A DNA stretch of 64,000 nt from Kibdelosporangium philippinense. Lineage in GTDB: Bacteria; Actinomycetota; Actinomycetes; Mycobacteriales; Pseudonocardiaceae. The stretch spans positions 2,480,001 through 2,544,000 of the forward strand of contig NZ_JAJVCN010000001.1 in the NCBI RefSeq assembly GCF_021390435.2. Reading direction: 5' to 3'. This document shows positions 1 to 8,169 of this stretch, one piece after another (position 1 is the stretch's first letter; every line of letters starts with the position of its first letter). The notes beneath the pieces are model-generated. The model made no database searches. It had not been told where the DNA came from and was given only the letters and a program-made list of their open reading frames with translations. The translations under genes and the position numbers were made by a program.

Positions 1-1026
1 GGCCGAGGTTGATGCCGCCGCCCTCATCCAGCCGCGAGTCCAGGAACTGAGGGCGTTCGGACAACGCCAGGTTGATCTGGAAGCAGCCGCGACGGTACCC
101 GTAGCGCTTGGCCTGTTGGCGGACCGCGATGTTCACACCGTCGGCTTCCCGCAGCAGATGCCCATACAGCTGGTCCGGGGTCGTACTCGCGGCGACAACA
201 GAACCAGTGACAACCTCGCCATCCAACGTACGGACGCCAACGGCACGCCCGTCCTTGGTCAGCACGGCGTCCACGGATACGCCTGTTCTAATCACGCCGC
301 CGTGCTCACGAACCAACGCGGTGAGAGCAGAAGCCAGTTTGCCACTGCCGCCCACAGGTTGCGGGTTGCCTTGAGGAAGCACCGCGGCCAAGAAAGCGGC
401 CCACAACGCGCCGCCCGCGTCGTACGGGCTGATGCTCATGTGCAGGAGCCACGGCAGCAGAGCCATGCGCAGTTCCTCGGACGTGAACCGTTCGGTGATG
501 AGGTCGTAGCCGTTGCCAGTGAACAACGTGGAGAACGGCAACGCGGGCGTCGTGTCGTTCTGCAGTCGCTCGAGGACGGGCGCTGCGGGGGTCAGATCCG
601 CGCCCATCAACGGCAGCACTGCTTCGATGTGCCCGGATACGTCACCCAGGAGCGCGTGCCATGCCGCGTACTCGCCCAGCCGGTCCAGTTCCTCGTTCAG
701 CACCGCTGGATCGGTTGCGATGACCGCCGTACGACCATCCGAAAGGGACGAACCGGTGCTTACTCCACCTTGGACGTACCGCAGACCGTGCCGCGAAAGA
801 TCCGGGCCGAGCTCGGCGAAGACGGGGCCGCCCGCGAAGAAGGGATGCAGCGCGGAGAACGTGTCGTGCACGAAACCGGGCAGCGTCAGCTCTTCGCTGC
901 GTACGAAACCACCGGGCACGTCGGCCTGTTCCAGCAGGCACACGCTGCGTCCGGCCTTGGCGAGGTACGCCGCCGCGACGAGCGCGTTGTGGCCCGCGCC
1001 GACAAAAACCACATCGAAGTTGCTCA
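1..1026 (-). CDS. FAD-dependent oxidoreductase, phytoene-desaturase-like (C-terminus outside window)
   Basis: Reading starts at the ATG at 1026 and runs off the left edge, so the first 342 codons are visible and the end is missing. The N-terminus is a Rossmann dinucleotide-binding fold: VVFVGAGHNALVAA, then the acidic LLEQAD that should bind the FAD ribose and the GG turn VPGGF. A second conserved stretch, GGSGKLASALTALVREHGG, and the later VVAATTPDQL fit the phytoene desaturase / amine oxidase superfamily (CrtI-like and the related PDSH-type oxidoreductases). The substrate cannot be told; no carotenoid genes are nearby. The IclR gene lies 48 bases upstream on the same strand and may be co-transcribed and control it. 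Confidence 0.85.
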
Positions 1027-1074
1027 TAGTCGCACGCTATGCGCGCTGCCGACTGTCGGCGACCTGAAGTTCGG

Positions 1075-1689
1075 TCAGTGGACTATTCCCGCGACCGTCG
1101 CCGCGACAGCTCGGGTCGCCTGGGTCTGGAAGGGAGCGGGCCGGGCGCCATGTGCATGGCTGGTGATCACGGCCATTCCATTGCCGGGCAACAGGATCGG
1201 CACTGACACGCATGTGATGCCCGAGGAGAGTGTTCCCGCGTCCACAGTGAGCAGTCCGGTGCGGTGGGCGCGGTCCTGTGCCGTGTCTGGCCACACGGGA
1301 CTGCCCGGCTTCACGCTGAATCCCAGGGGTTCTCGGGCGTCCATGAAGTCCAGGACAACCGGCGGCCCACCGATTTGGACACTCAATGCCACGCCGACGC
1401 CGGTCCGCGAGGCGAGTTCGGCCAACGGCCGCCACGCGACTGTCCTGAGCCGACGTTCCACCTGCCAACCGCCGCCGAAGTCGAGCAGGCTGGCACCAAT
1501 CCGGTAGCGCGTGCCGTCTCGCCGGACCGCACCGACCGCGACGAGCTGCTGCAGCAGCCGGTGCACCGTCGGCCGGGGGATCCCAGTCGCTTCGGCGAGG
1601 TCCATCAGTCGTGCCGGTTCCAACGCCTTGATCTCATCGAGCAGCTCGAACGCTGCCTCGATGACGCCACGACCATCGCTCATACTCAA
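1075..1689 (-). CDS. IclR-family transcriptional regulator
   Basis: 204 residues. Residues about 8-60 form a winged helix-turn-helix of IclR type (AFELLDEIKALEPARLMDLA, then ATGIPRPTVHRLLQQLVAVG), followed by a shortened effector-binding domain ending near RAVAATVAGIVH. IclR proteins are usually near 250 residues, so the ligand domain is short at its C-terminus. It sits directly upstream of the FAD oxidoreductase on the same strand, which makes that gene its likely target. No operator was recognised. ATG at 1689 is the only good start because the helix-turn-helix begins soon after it. Confidence 0.85.
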   Translation of the reverse strand: MSMSDGRGVIEAAFELLDEIKALEPARLMDLAEATGIPRPTVHRLLQQLVAVGAVRRDGTRYRIGASLLDFGGGWQVERRLRTVAWRPLAELASRTGVGVALSVQIGGPPVVLDFMDAREPLGFSVKPGSPVWPDTAQDRAHRTGLLTVDAGTLSSGITCVSVPILLPGNGMAVITSHAHGARPAPFQTQATRAVAATVAGIVH

Positions 1690-1741
1690 GGATCACCCGG
1701 CGGTCGGGCGATTGCCCGCTTTGCCGCCGAAGAGTGCCCGA

Positions 1742-2671
1742 CTACTTCCCGAGGGCCGCGACCAGCCGGTCGACCGACGCGCCCAGGTTCCAGCGCTTCT
1801 TCAGCGACATGACCCGGTCGAGGTCGACGGGTGTGGCAGGCAGCTTGTCGTCCCGGTCAAGCACGACCGGAGCGTCCACAGCGACCGCGACCACTGTCGG
1901 CGCGGCAGCGAGGTACTCGGCTGACGCCATCAGATTCGCCTGCGCGCGCTTGGGGATGCGCTTGTCCGCGGCCTGCGCGCCAGCGATCAGCTCTTGCAGT
2001 GAACCGAATTCACGGATCAGCTTGGCCGCGGTCTTCTCGCCGATTCCCGGCACACCGGGCAAACCGTCCGACGGGTCGCCACGCAACACGGCCATGTCCG
2101 CGTATCGCGGGCCAGTGTCCTCTGTGGGCAGATCGTATTTCTCGGCCAGTTCGGCCGGGCCGATCACGACGGCCTTGTTCCAGCCGCTGCCGACATACCA
2201 GACCGTGGCCGGCGTGGGGGAGTACCGCACGACCTGGAACATGTCGCGGTCGCCGGTGATCACCTCGACCGGGTCGACGGCCTCGCGGTGGGTCAGCGCC
2301 CCGATCACGTCGTCGGCCTCGTAGCCTGCCGCCTCCGCCGTGCACAGGCCGACCGCGTCGAGCAGGTCGAGGATGATCGGGACCTGCGGGGACAGCAGGT
2401 CGGGCACTTCCTCTTCGAGCCCGTCGCCTTCCTCGGCCACGCGGTGCGCCTTGTACGTCGGCAACGCCTCGACCCGGAACGCCGGTCGCCAGTCCGCGTC
2501 AAGGCACGCCACGAGGCGCGACGGCTGACGGTCGGTGATGATGCGCGCGATCGTGTCGGCGAAGCCGCGCACGGCGTTCACCGCTGTGCCGTCGGGCGCC
2601 CGCATCGAGTCGGGCAGGGCGTAGAACGCGCGGAAGTACAAGCTGGCGGAGTCGAGCAACGCGAGGGTCAC
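1742..2671 (-). CDS. 5'-3' exonuclease / flap endonuclease (PolA N-domain-like)
   Basis: 309 residues, the size of stand-alone actinobacterial 5'-3' exonucleases. Metal-binding acidic residues of the FEN/PIN fold are in place: LALLDSASLYFRAFYAL at the N-terminus, ACLDADWRP, YEADDVIGAL near residue 120 and ITGDRDMFQ near residue 140. The helix-hairpin-helix that binds duplex DNA follows (GLPGVPGIGEKTAAKLI, about residue 205). The expected role is removing 5' flaps or RNA primers in replication and repair, acting beside DNA polymerase I. It ends 9 bases before the LacI gene end region on the same strand but shows no functional link with it. Confidence 0.92.
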   Translation of the reverse strand: MTLALLDSASLYFRAFYALPDSMRAPDGTAVNAVRGFADTIARIITDRQPSRLVACLDADWRPAFRVEALPTYKAHRVAEEGDGLEEEVPDLLSPQVPIILDLLDAVGLCTAEAAGYEADDVIGALTHREAVDPVEVITGDRDMFQVVRYSPTPATVWYVGSGWNKAVVIGPAELAEKYDLPTEDTGPRYADMAVLRGDPSDGLPGVPGIGEKTAAKLIREFGSLQELIAGAQAADKRIPKRAQANLMASAEYLAAAPTVVAVAVDAPVVLDRDDKLPATPVDLDRVMSLKKRWNLGASVDRLVAALGK

Positions 2672-2680
2672 GCGTGCACC

Positions 2681-3664
2681 TTATGCCGGGGGCGGCGAAG
2701 TTGTGGCGCGGACGATGAGTTGCGTGTCGAGATCGACCTGGCGCACCTCCGCGGCCTCGGAAGTCAACCCTTCGAGCAGCAGGTCGACCGCGACCGTTCC
2801 GGCAGGCACCAGCGGCATGGCCACAGTGGTCAGCGGCGGCGAGCACAGCTCGGCGAACATCAGGTCGTCAAAGCCTGTCAGGCTGATGTCGTCCGGCACG
2901 CTGACACCGCGGTCACGCAGCCGCGCGAGCACACCGAGAGCCATGATGTCGTTGTACGCCATGATCGCGGTCGGTTTCGCCGCCAAGGCCAAGTCGCACG
3001 CCTGCAGGCCGCCTTCGTAGCGCGGCGGGAACGGCCCGAGCTCGATCAGCTCCACGCCGTGCTGCTGGATCGCCAGCCGCAGCCCACGCCTGCGCTCCTT
3101 GTTGGACCACGACGTCCGCGGCCCGTTGAGGTACACGAGCTTGCGGTGCCCCAGCGCGACAAGGTGGTCGACGATCTGGCGCATGCCCGAGGCACTGTTC
3201 ATCAACGCGGCGGGCACGCCACGTAGCCGCCGGTTCAGCATTACCAGTGACGTGATGCCCGCGGCCTCGTGCAGCGGAGTGTCGTCGATGCCGGGGGAGC
3301 ACACGATCACGCCGTCGACCTGTTTGGCCATCGCGCGGACCAGTTGCTCCTCGGTCGTCCGGTCCTCGTCGCTGTCCGCGACGAACACGGCGTAGTCGGA
3401 CTGCCGGGCGCGCGCCTGCACGCCCTTGAGCACACCGGTGAAGAACGGGTTGTTCAGGTCTGGCACAACGATGCCAAGGTTGCCGGTCCGACCCGTGATC
3501 AGGCCACGGGCCGCGCGGTTAGGCTGGTAACCGAGCTGGGACGCGGCGTTCAGGACACGGTCGCGCGTCGCCGGACGGACCAGATCGGGCGAGGACAACG
3601 CACGCGAGACTGTGGCAACGGAAACCTGTGCTTCCCGTGCGACGTCGCGGATGGTAACCGCCAC
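2681..3664 (-). CDS. LacI-family repressor of the adjacent sugar-acid genes
   Basis: 327 residues from the GTG at 3664, chosen because GGAGGTG lies 6-8 bases upstream and because the reading frame further upstream adds a basic tail unlike the family. The N-terminus VTIRDVAREAQVSVATVSRA is the LacI headpiece with its hinge (RAARGLI); the rest is a periplasmic-binding-like sensor core (GIVVPDLNNPFF, DGVIVCSPG, SLTGFDDLMFAE). It is divergent from the DHDPS-family gene, and an operator-like site GAAAACGTTTACA lies between them; a near copy precedes the IlvD/Edd gene. This supports control of both catabolic genes. The inducing sugar acid is unknown. Confidence 0.92.
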   Translation of the reverse strand: MAVTIRDVAREAQVSVATVSRALSSPDLVRPATRDRVLNAASQLGYQPNRAARGLITGRTGNLGIVVPDLNNPFFTGVLKGVQARARQSDYAVFVADSDEDRTTEEQLVRAMAKQVDGVIVCSPGIDDTPLHEAAGITSLVMLNRRLRGVPAALMNSASGMRQIVDHLVALGHRKLVYLNGPRTSWSNKERRRGLRLAIQQHGVELIELGPFPPRYEGGLQACDLALAAKPTAIMAYNDIMALGVLARLRDRGVSVPDDISLTGFDDLMFAELCSPPLTTVAMPLVPAGTVAVDLLLEGLTSEAAEVRQVDLDTQLIVRATTSPPPA

Positions 3665-3797
3665 CGGGCACACCTCCACTCGTCGCTTTCGCTGAATCCT
3701 ACCGGCCGATGTAACGCGGGACCGGTACCGGGGCATCGGCGCGGCGGTTCCGACGTGCGGCGCGTTGACCTCCTGGCCTCGCTGATGGAAACATGAC

Positions 3798-3810
3798 GAA
3801 AACGTTTACA
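3798..3810 (+). promoter_or_regulatory. LacI-type operator before the DHDPS-family gene
   Basis: GAAAACGTTTACA, a dyad centred on CG (AAACGTTT is perfectly symmetric), the form typical of LacI-family operators. It lies 27 bases upstream of the ATG at 3837 and between the divergent repressor and DHDPS genes. The same 13-mer with one change is found before the IlvD/Edd gene. Confidence 0.7.
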
Positions 3811-3836
3811 TCCTTTTGTCCTTGAAGGGAAGAGGC

Positions 3837-4734
3837 ATGGACGCGCTTCGCTCGGTAGTGTTGATCAACGCGACACCGTTCGACGCCGCCGGAGCGGTGG
3901 ACACGCACGACTCGCCCGCGTCCTCGACCATGCCGTGACAGCGGGAATCGCGGCGGTCACCCCGAACGGAAACACCAGTGAGTTCTATTCACTGAACCCT
4001 GACGAGCTGAACACCGCGCTCGCCGTCACGGTCGAAACGGTCCAAGGCCGCGCCCTCGTGATCGCCGGAGTCGGCCACGAACTCGACCGTGCGATCCGGA
4101 TGGCGAAAGCGGCAGAGGCCGCGGGTGCCGAGGCGATCATGGTGCACCAACCGGTCCACCCGTACATGACCGAAGACGGTTGGGTCGAGTACCACCGCGC
4201 GATTGCCGATGCCGTGCCGTCGTTGGGCGTGGTGTGCTACCTGCGTAGCCCGCACATCGGTGCTTCGGCCGTGCACAAACTGGCGGTGGAGTGCCCGAAC
4301 CTCACTGGCGTGAAGTATGCGGTCCCAGACGCGATCGCCTTCGCCGACATCGTTGCTCAGACAGCGTTTGGTGGTGCGAAGCGGTTGGTTTGGGTCTGTG
4401 GCTTGGCGGAGTCGTGGGCGCCGTTCTTCTGGGTCGCGGGCGCGGAGGGTTTCACGACCGGGCTCGGCAACGTCGCCCCGGAGTTGTCGCTGCAGTTGTT
4501 CGACCACCTCGACGCCGCCAACCGGGGCCCGGCGATGCAGTTGTGGCGCAGCTGAAGCCGTTCGAAGACCTGCGGGCCCGGCACGGCAACGCGTACAACG
4601 TGTCCGCGGTCAAGGAAGCGTTGGCACAGCTGGACATGTGCCGCCGGGACGTCCGGCCACCGATCAGCGAACTGCCCGAGGCCGAACGCGCCGAGGTCGG
4701 CAAGATCCTGCGCGACTGGGGAATCGGCAGCTAG
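3837..4734 (+). pseudogene. DHDPS/KDPG-aldolase family lyase, two 1-base frameshifts
   Basis: The gene starts at ATG 3837 (AGGGAAGAGGC upstream; MDALRSVVLINATPF), continues from about 3912 in another frame (LARVLDHAVTAGIAAVTPNG) and changes frame again near 4549 (MQLWR to QLKPFEDLRARHGNAYNV), ending at TAG 4734. Joined, the product is a dihydrodipicolinate-synthase-superfamily protein of about 298 residues with the Schiff-base lysine in TGVKYAVPD. Both breaks are cured by adding one C (GAC-CTC and CGC-CAG). Beside an IlvD/Edd dehydratase and a LacI repressor it would be a 2-keto-3-deoxy sugar-acid dehydratase or aldolase. Either a recently broken gene or, as likely, base-calling errors. Confidence 0.8.
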
Positions 4735-4738
4735 AAGC

Positions 4739-4782
4739 TCGTGAGTGGTTAGCCGTGTTCTAACACCGATAACCACTCACGA
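4739..4782. repeat. 44-bp intergenic palindrome, copy 1
   Basis: Arms begin TCGTGAGTGGTTA and read outward-in with 19 of 21 paired bases and a 2-base centre (CT). It starts 5 bases after the stop of the DHDPS-family gene, in the convergent gap before the IlvD/Edd gene end. Copies 2 and 3 are at 11153 and 62114. It could act as a bidirectional terminator, but there is no T-run. Confidence 0.85.
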
Positions 4783-4918
4783 GGAGGTGATCAGCGAAGC
4801 TCTACCACCAAGTCGATCGAGGTGGTGAGCGGCCCGCCGTGCCCCCCGGTGCGGCGGACCGCTCGTCCCGACATGAACACTATCGGCGGGGTGGCCGCGG
4901 CGCCCAGCGTAGATCTAC

Positions 4919-6631
4919 TCAAGTCGCGTCGGGTTCGGGCGTCTCGCCTGGTGCGGCCAGGAAATCGAAGTCGCAGCCCTCGTCGGCCTGGGTGATGTGC
5001 TTGGCGTGCAAGGCGGCGTACCCGCGCGGAAAACGATCCGGCGGCGGTGTCCACGACGCGCGCCGACGGGCCAGTTCCTCGTCGGAGACCTCAAGCCGGA
5101 GCTCCCGGCCGGGCACGTCCAAGGTGATCATGTCGCCGTTACGGACCAGCGCGAGCGGACCGCCGACGTGTGACTCGGGAGCCACGTGCAGGACGCACGT
5201 GCCGAAGCTCGTCCCGCTCATCCGGGCATCAGAGATCCGGACCATATCCCGAACCCCTTGCCGCAGCAGGCTTTGCGGTATCGGCAGCATGCCGTGCTCC
5301 GGCATTCCCGGCCCGCCGAGCGGCCCGGCGCCGCGCAGCACGAGCACCGAGGCCGCTGTCACGGCAACGGTGTCGATGGTCCGCTGCATCTCGGCGTACG
5401 AGTCGAACACGACTGCGGGACCGGTGTGCTGGAGCAAGGATGGGTCCGCGGCGATGGGCTTGATCACCGCGCCGGAGGGCGCGAGGTTGCCGTGCAGGAC
5501 CGCGAGACCGCCTTCCGACGCCAGCGGGTTGTCCACCGGGCGAATCACTTCGGCGTCGAACACCGACACCCCGGCAAGGGAATCCGCCAGTGTTCCGCCT
5601 GAGGCCACCGGACGCGACACATGCAGCCACGGCTTCAACTGCGCCAACAGGGCACGCAGGCCGCCCGCGTAGTAGAAGTCCTCCATCAGGAACCGGCCGC
5701 CCGGTTGGATGTCCGCGAGCACCGGCACCGGCCGGTCGAAGTCCGAAAGTGACAGTTGGACGCCCGCGCGCCGGGCCATCGCGACCAGGTGGATGACGGC
5801 GTTTGTCGATCCGCCAAGCCCGAGCACGGTCACCACCGCGTCCGAAAAGGCCTCGGCTGTCAGGATTTTCGCCGGTGTCAGGTCTTCCCACACCATGTCC
5901 ACGATCCGGGCGCCACTGGCGGCGGCCATTCGGGAGTGTGCCGAGTCGACGGCCGGAATGGACGCCGCTCCTGGCAGTGTCATACCAAGGGTCTCGGCCA
6001 CGGATGTCATCGTGGACGCTGTTCCCATTGTCATGCAGTGGCCGGGGGAGCGGGCCAGGCCTTCCTCCAATTCGGCCAGCTGCGAGTCGTCCATCGTGCC
6101 CACGCGCTTGTCGTCCCACGCCCGCCACATGTCGCTGCCGCTGCCCAGAGTCTTTCCCCGCCAATGCCCGCGCAACATCGGGCCGGCCGGGACGAAGATC
6201 GACGGGATCCCGGCCGAGGTCGCGCCCATCAGCAACGCCGGTGTGGTTTTGTCGCACCCTCCCATCAGTACGGCGCCGTCGACCGGGTACGAGCGAAGGA
6301 GTTCTTCCGCTTCCATCGCCAGGAGGTTGCGGTAGAGCATCGCGGTCGGCTTCTGGAACGTCTCGCCACAGAGCGCACTCGCGGGTAGCTCGATCGGGTA
6401 ACCACCGGCCTGCCAGACTCCACGTTTGACCGCTTCGGCTCGCTCGCGCAGATGTAGGTGGCACGGGTTGATCTCGCTCCAGGTGTTCAGAATCCCGATG
6501 ACGGGCTTGCCCATGTGCTCGTCCGCGCCGATCCCGAGTTGCCGGGTTCTGGTGCGGTGGCTGAACGAACGCAGCCCTTCGCCGCCATACCAACGCGTGC
6601 TGCGCAGCTGTTCGGGCGACTTGCGTGGCAT
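4919..6631 (-). CDS. IlvD/Edd-family sugar-acid dehydratase (arabonate-dehydratase-like)
   Basis: 570 residues from ATG 6631; GGAGGTG five bases upstream decides this start over the GTG two codons earlier. It has the family hallmarks: RSTRWYGGEGLRSF, GKPVIGILNTWSEINPCH, MGGCDKTTPALLMGA (a cluster-ligand cysteine in GGCDKT) and TVLGLGGSTNAVIHL. RSxRWxGG and the N(T)WSE(I/L)NPCH form resemble the sugar-acid branch (L-arabonate, D-xylonate, gluconate dehydratases) more than biosynthetic IlvD. It should dehydrate an aldonic acid to a 2-keto-3-deoxy acid using a [2Fe-2S] or [4Fe-4S] cluster; the DHDPS-family enzyme would take the next step. Its promoter carries the same operator as that gene. Confidence 0.88.
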   Translation of the reverse strand: MPRKSPEQLRSTRWYGGEGLRSFSHRTRTRQLGIGADEHMGKPVIGILNTWSEINPCHLHLRERAEAVKRGVWQAGGYPIELPASALCGETFQKPTAMLYRNLLAMEAEELLRSYPVDGAVLMGGCDKTTPALLMGATSAGIPSIFVPAGPMLRGHWRGKTLGSGSDMWRAWDDKRVGTMDDSQLAELEEGLARSPGHCMTMGTASTMTSVAETLGMTLPGAASIPAVDSAHSRMAAASGARIVDMVWEDLTPAKILTAEAFSDAVVTVLGLGGSTNAVIHLVAMARRAGVQLSLSDFDRPVPVLADIQPGGRFLMEDFYYAGGLRALLAQLKPWLHVSRPVASGGTLADSLAGVSVFDAEVIRPVDNPLASEGGLAVLHGNLAPSGAVIKPIAADPSLLQHTGPAVVFDSYAEMQRTIDTVAVTAASVLVLRGAGPLGGPGMPEHGMLPIPQSLLRQGVRDMVRISDARMSGTSFGTCVLHVAPESHVGGPLALVRNGDMITLDVPGRELRLEVSDEELARRRASWTPPPDRFPRGYAALHAKHITQADEGCDFDFLAAPGETPEPDAT

Positions 6632-6650
6632 CCGCACCTCCAGGTCGAAC

Positions 6651-6663
6651 TGTAAACCTTTTC
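6651..6663 (-). promoter_or_regulatory. LacI-type operator before the IlvD/Edd gene
   Basis: On the minus strand GAAAAGGTTTACA, 12 of 13 bases identical to the site at 3798-3810. It lies 20 bases upstream of the ATG at 6631. The match between two promoters of one pathway next to a LacI gene is the evidence that both are operators of that repressor. Confidence 0.65.
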
Positions 6664-6755
6664 AGATTTCCTGAAACACATAGTTGCATGACGAACGACC
6701 ATTGCCGAAGCGATGCGGCCGTGGTGTTGTTGTGCGTTGGTCGTGAAGGAGGGAA

Positions 6756-7994
6756 ATGAGACGGCGCCTGCCGCTAGTTGCCTTGCTTGGCGCGTTCGGA
6801 ATCTCGCACGCCGGATCGGTCATGACGTTGCTCGCGATTCCGTGGTTCGTGTTGCAGACCACGGGAAGCGGCATCCAGACCGGCGTGGTGACGGCGGCGG
6901 AGACGGTCGGCCTTCTCGCGTCGTCCATATTGTCCGGTCCAGTCATCGACCGGATCGGCGCACGCGGCATCAGCGTGCTCGCGGACCTCGCCGCCGTCGT
7001 TGCGGTAGGTGCAATCCCGTTTGCTGACGCCACTATCGGGTTATCACTACCACTACTGACTGTCCTAGCCGGACTGGCCGGGTTGACGAGGGCGCCAGGC
7101 GACACCGCCAAACGAGTGCTCTTGCCGGGCGCGATCTCGTTGGCGCGCACCACACTTGAAAGAGGTTCAGGTTCTGCTGACGCGATGATCCGGATCGGCC
7201 GGACCCTCGGCGCGCCACTGGCCGGCACGTTGATCATGATGATCGGCGCGCCCGGCGTGCTGCTGCTCGACGCGGCCACGTTCCTGCTCGCCGCGCTGCT
7301 GACCGGCCTGTGTGTCCGAGTCCGTGAGGAAGCCATGCTGACCGAACCCGGCGGGTACTTCGGCTGGCTGGCCACAGGTCTACGGTACGTCCGCCGCGAC
7401 CGGCTGATCTTGGCGATGATCAGCACGGTCGCGATGATGAACGCGCTCGACGCGGGCCTGAACGCGGTCCTGCAGCCAGCCTTCGCGCACGCGGTGAACA
7501 GCAGCGTGCTGCTCGGCGAGCTGATGGGCGTGTTCGGTCTGGGGGCCGCGACGGGCAGCGTCATCTACGGATGGTGGGGCGCGCGCTGGGGCAGGTGGAA
7601 CACGTTCGCGCTCTGCGCGCTGTTCGCCGGGGCGCCGAGGTTCCTGATGCTGTGGATGGAACCGTCCGTGCCACTGCTGCTGTTCGGGTTCTTCGCGTGC
7701 GGGCTCGCCGCGGGCAGCCTGAACCCCGTCCTGGTCACGGTTGAACTCGACCGAATCCCGCCACACCTTCGGGCCCGCGTGCTCGGCGCGGGCGAGGCGG
7801 GTGTGCTCGCGATGATGCCGACCGGTGCCTTGGTCGCGGGCGTCCTGCTGGACGGGATCGGTCTCGAAGCGACGTTGCTGACGTTCGCGGCCGTGTACGG
7901 GGTGACGACGTTGTGCCCGGTGGCGTTCCGCGTGTGGCGACAGATGGACGATCACCGGCTCCCAGCCCCCACACCACAACCCGTGGCGGTCTAG
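6756..7994 (+). CDS. MFS transporter
   Basis: 412 residues with about 12 hydrophobic helices; GGAGGGAA precedes the ATG. The first helix (LPLVALLGAFGISHAGSVMT) and the loop after helix 2-3 (SGPVIDRIGARGISVLAD) match the major facilitator antiporters of the drug-efflux / enterobactin-exporter type. Helix 5 region (RIGRTLGAPLAGTLIMMIGA) has the glycine-rich antiporter motif C. It stands alone, is divergent from the IlvD/Edd gene and its stop is the first base triplet of a long palindrome, so transcription may end there. Substrate unknown; a link to sugar acids is possible from position only. Confidence 0.85.
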   Translation: MRRRLPLVALLGAFGISHAGSVMTLLAIPWFVLQTTGSGIQTGVVTAAETVGLLASSILSGPVIDRIGARGISVLADLAAVVAVGAIPFADATIGLSLPLLTVLAGLAGLTRAPGDTAKRVLLPGAISLARTTLERGSGSADAMIRIGRTLGAPLAGTLIMMIGAPGVLLLDAATFLLAALLTGLCVRVREEAMLTEPGGYFGWLATGLRYVRRDRLILAMISTVAMMNALDAGLNAVLQPAFAHAVNSSVLLGELMGVFGLGAATGSVIYGWWGARWGRWNTFALCALFAGAPRFLMLWMEPSVPLLLFGFFACGLAAGSLNPVLVTVELDRIPPHLRARVLGAGEAGVLAMMPTGALVAGVLLDGIGLEATLLTFAAVYGVTTLCPVAFRVWRQMDDHRLPAPTPQPVAV

Positions 7995-8158
7995 TGCCCT
8001 ACCCGGGAAGGTTCACCGAGCCCCTCGACGGCCCAGCTTCCCGCTGACCGCACCGGTGAAAGGCCCAAGTACACCCGGTACGTGGACCTTCCCCCGGCAC
8101 GCCCAGCGAAAACCTGGAACCGCCGATGAGCCCAGCAACCTCCCCGGGCAGGGCACTA
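7992..8158. repeat. 167-bp imperfect palindrome (large hairpin element)
   Basis: The first 22 bases (TAGTGCCCTACCCGGG...) match the reverse complement of the last 22 with two changes, and the symmetry continues with mismatches all the way to the centre (AAGTAC ACCCG GTACGT). It fills almost the whole gap between the MFS stop, which it includes, and the Xaa-Pro peptidase start. No reading frame of note inside. It looks like a MITE-like or retained regulatory hairpin element. Confidence 0.75.
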
Positions 8159-8169
8159 GGCTTTGGGCC

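Noticed and set aside
116..1507. A 463-residue plus-strand frame
   Set aside because: It crosses the FAD oxidoreductase and the IclR gene on the other strand. Both of these have recognised domains, so this frame is not a gene.
6662..7564. A 300-residue minus-strand frame rich in Ser, Ala and Thr
   Set aside because: It is the complement of the MFS transporter gene, which has clear helices and motifs. Composition is that of a shadow frame.
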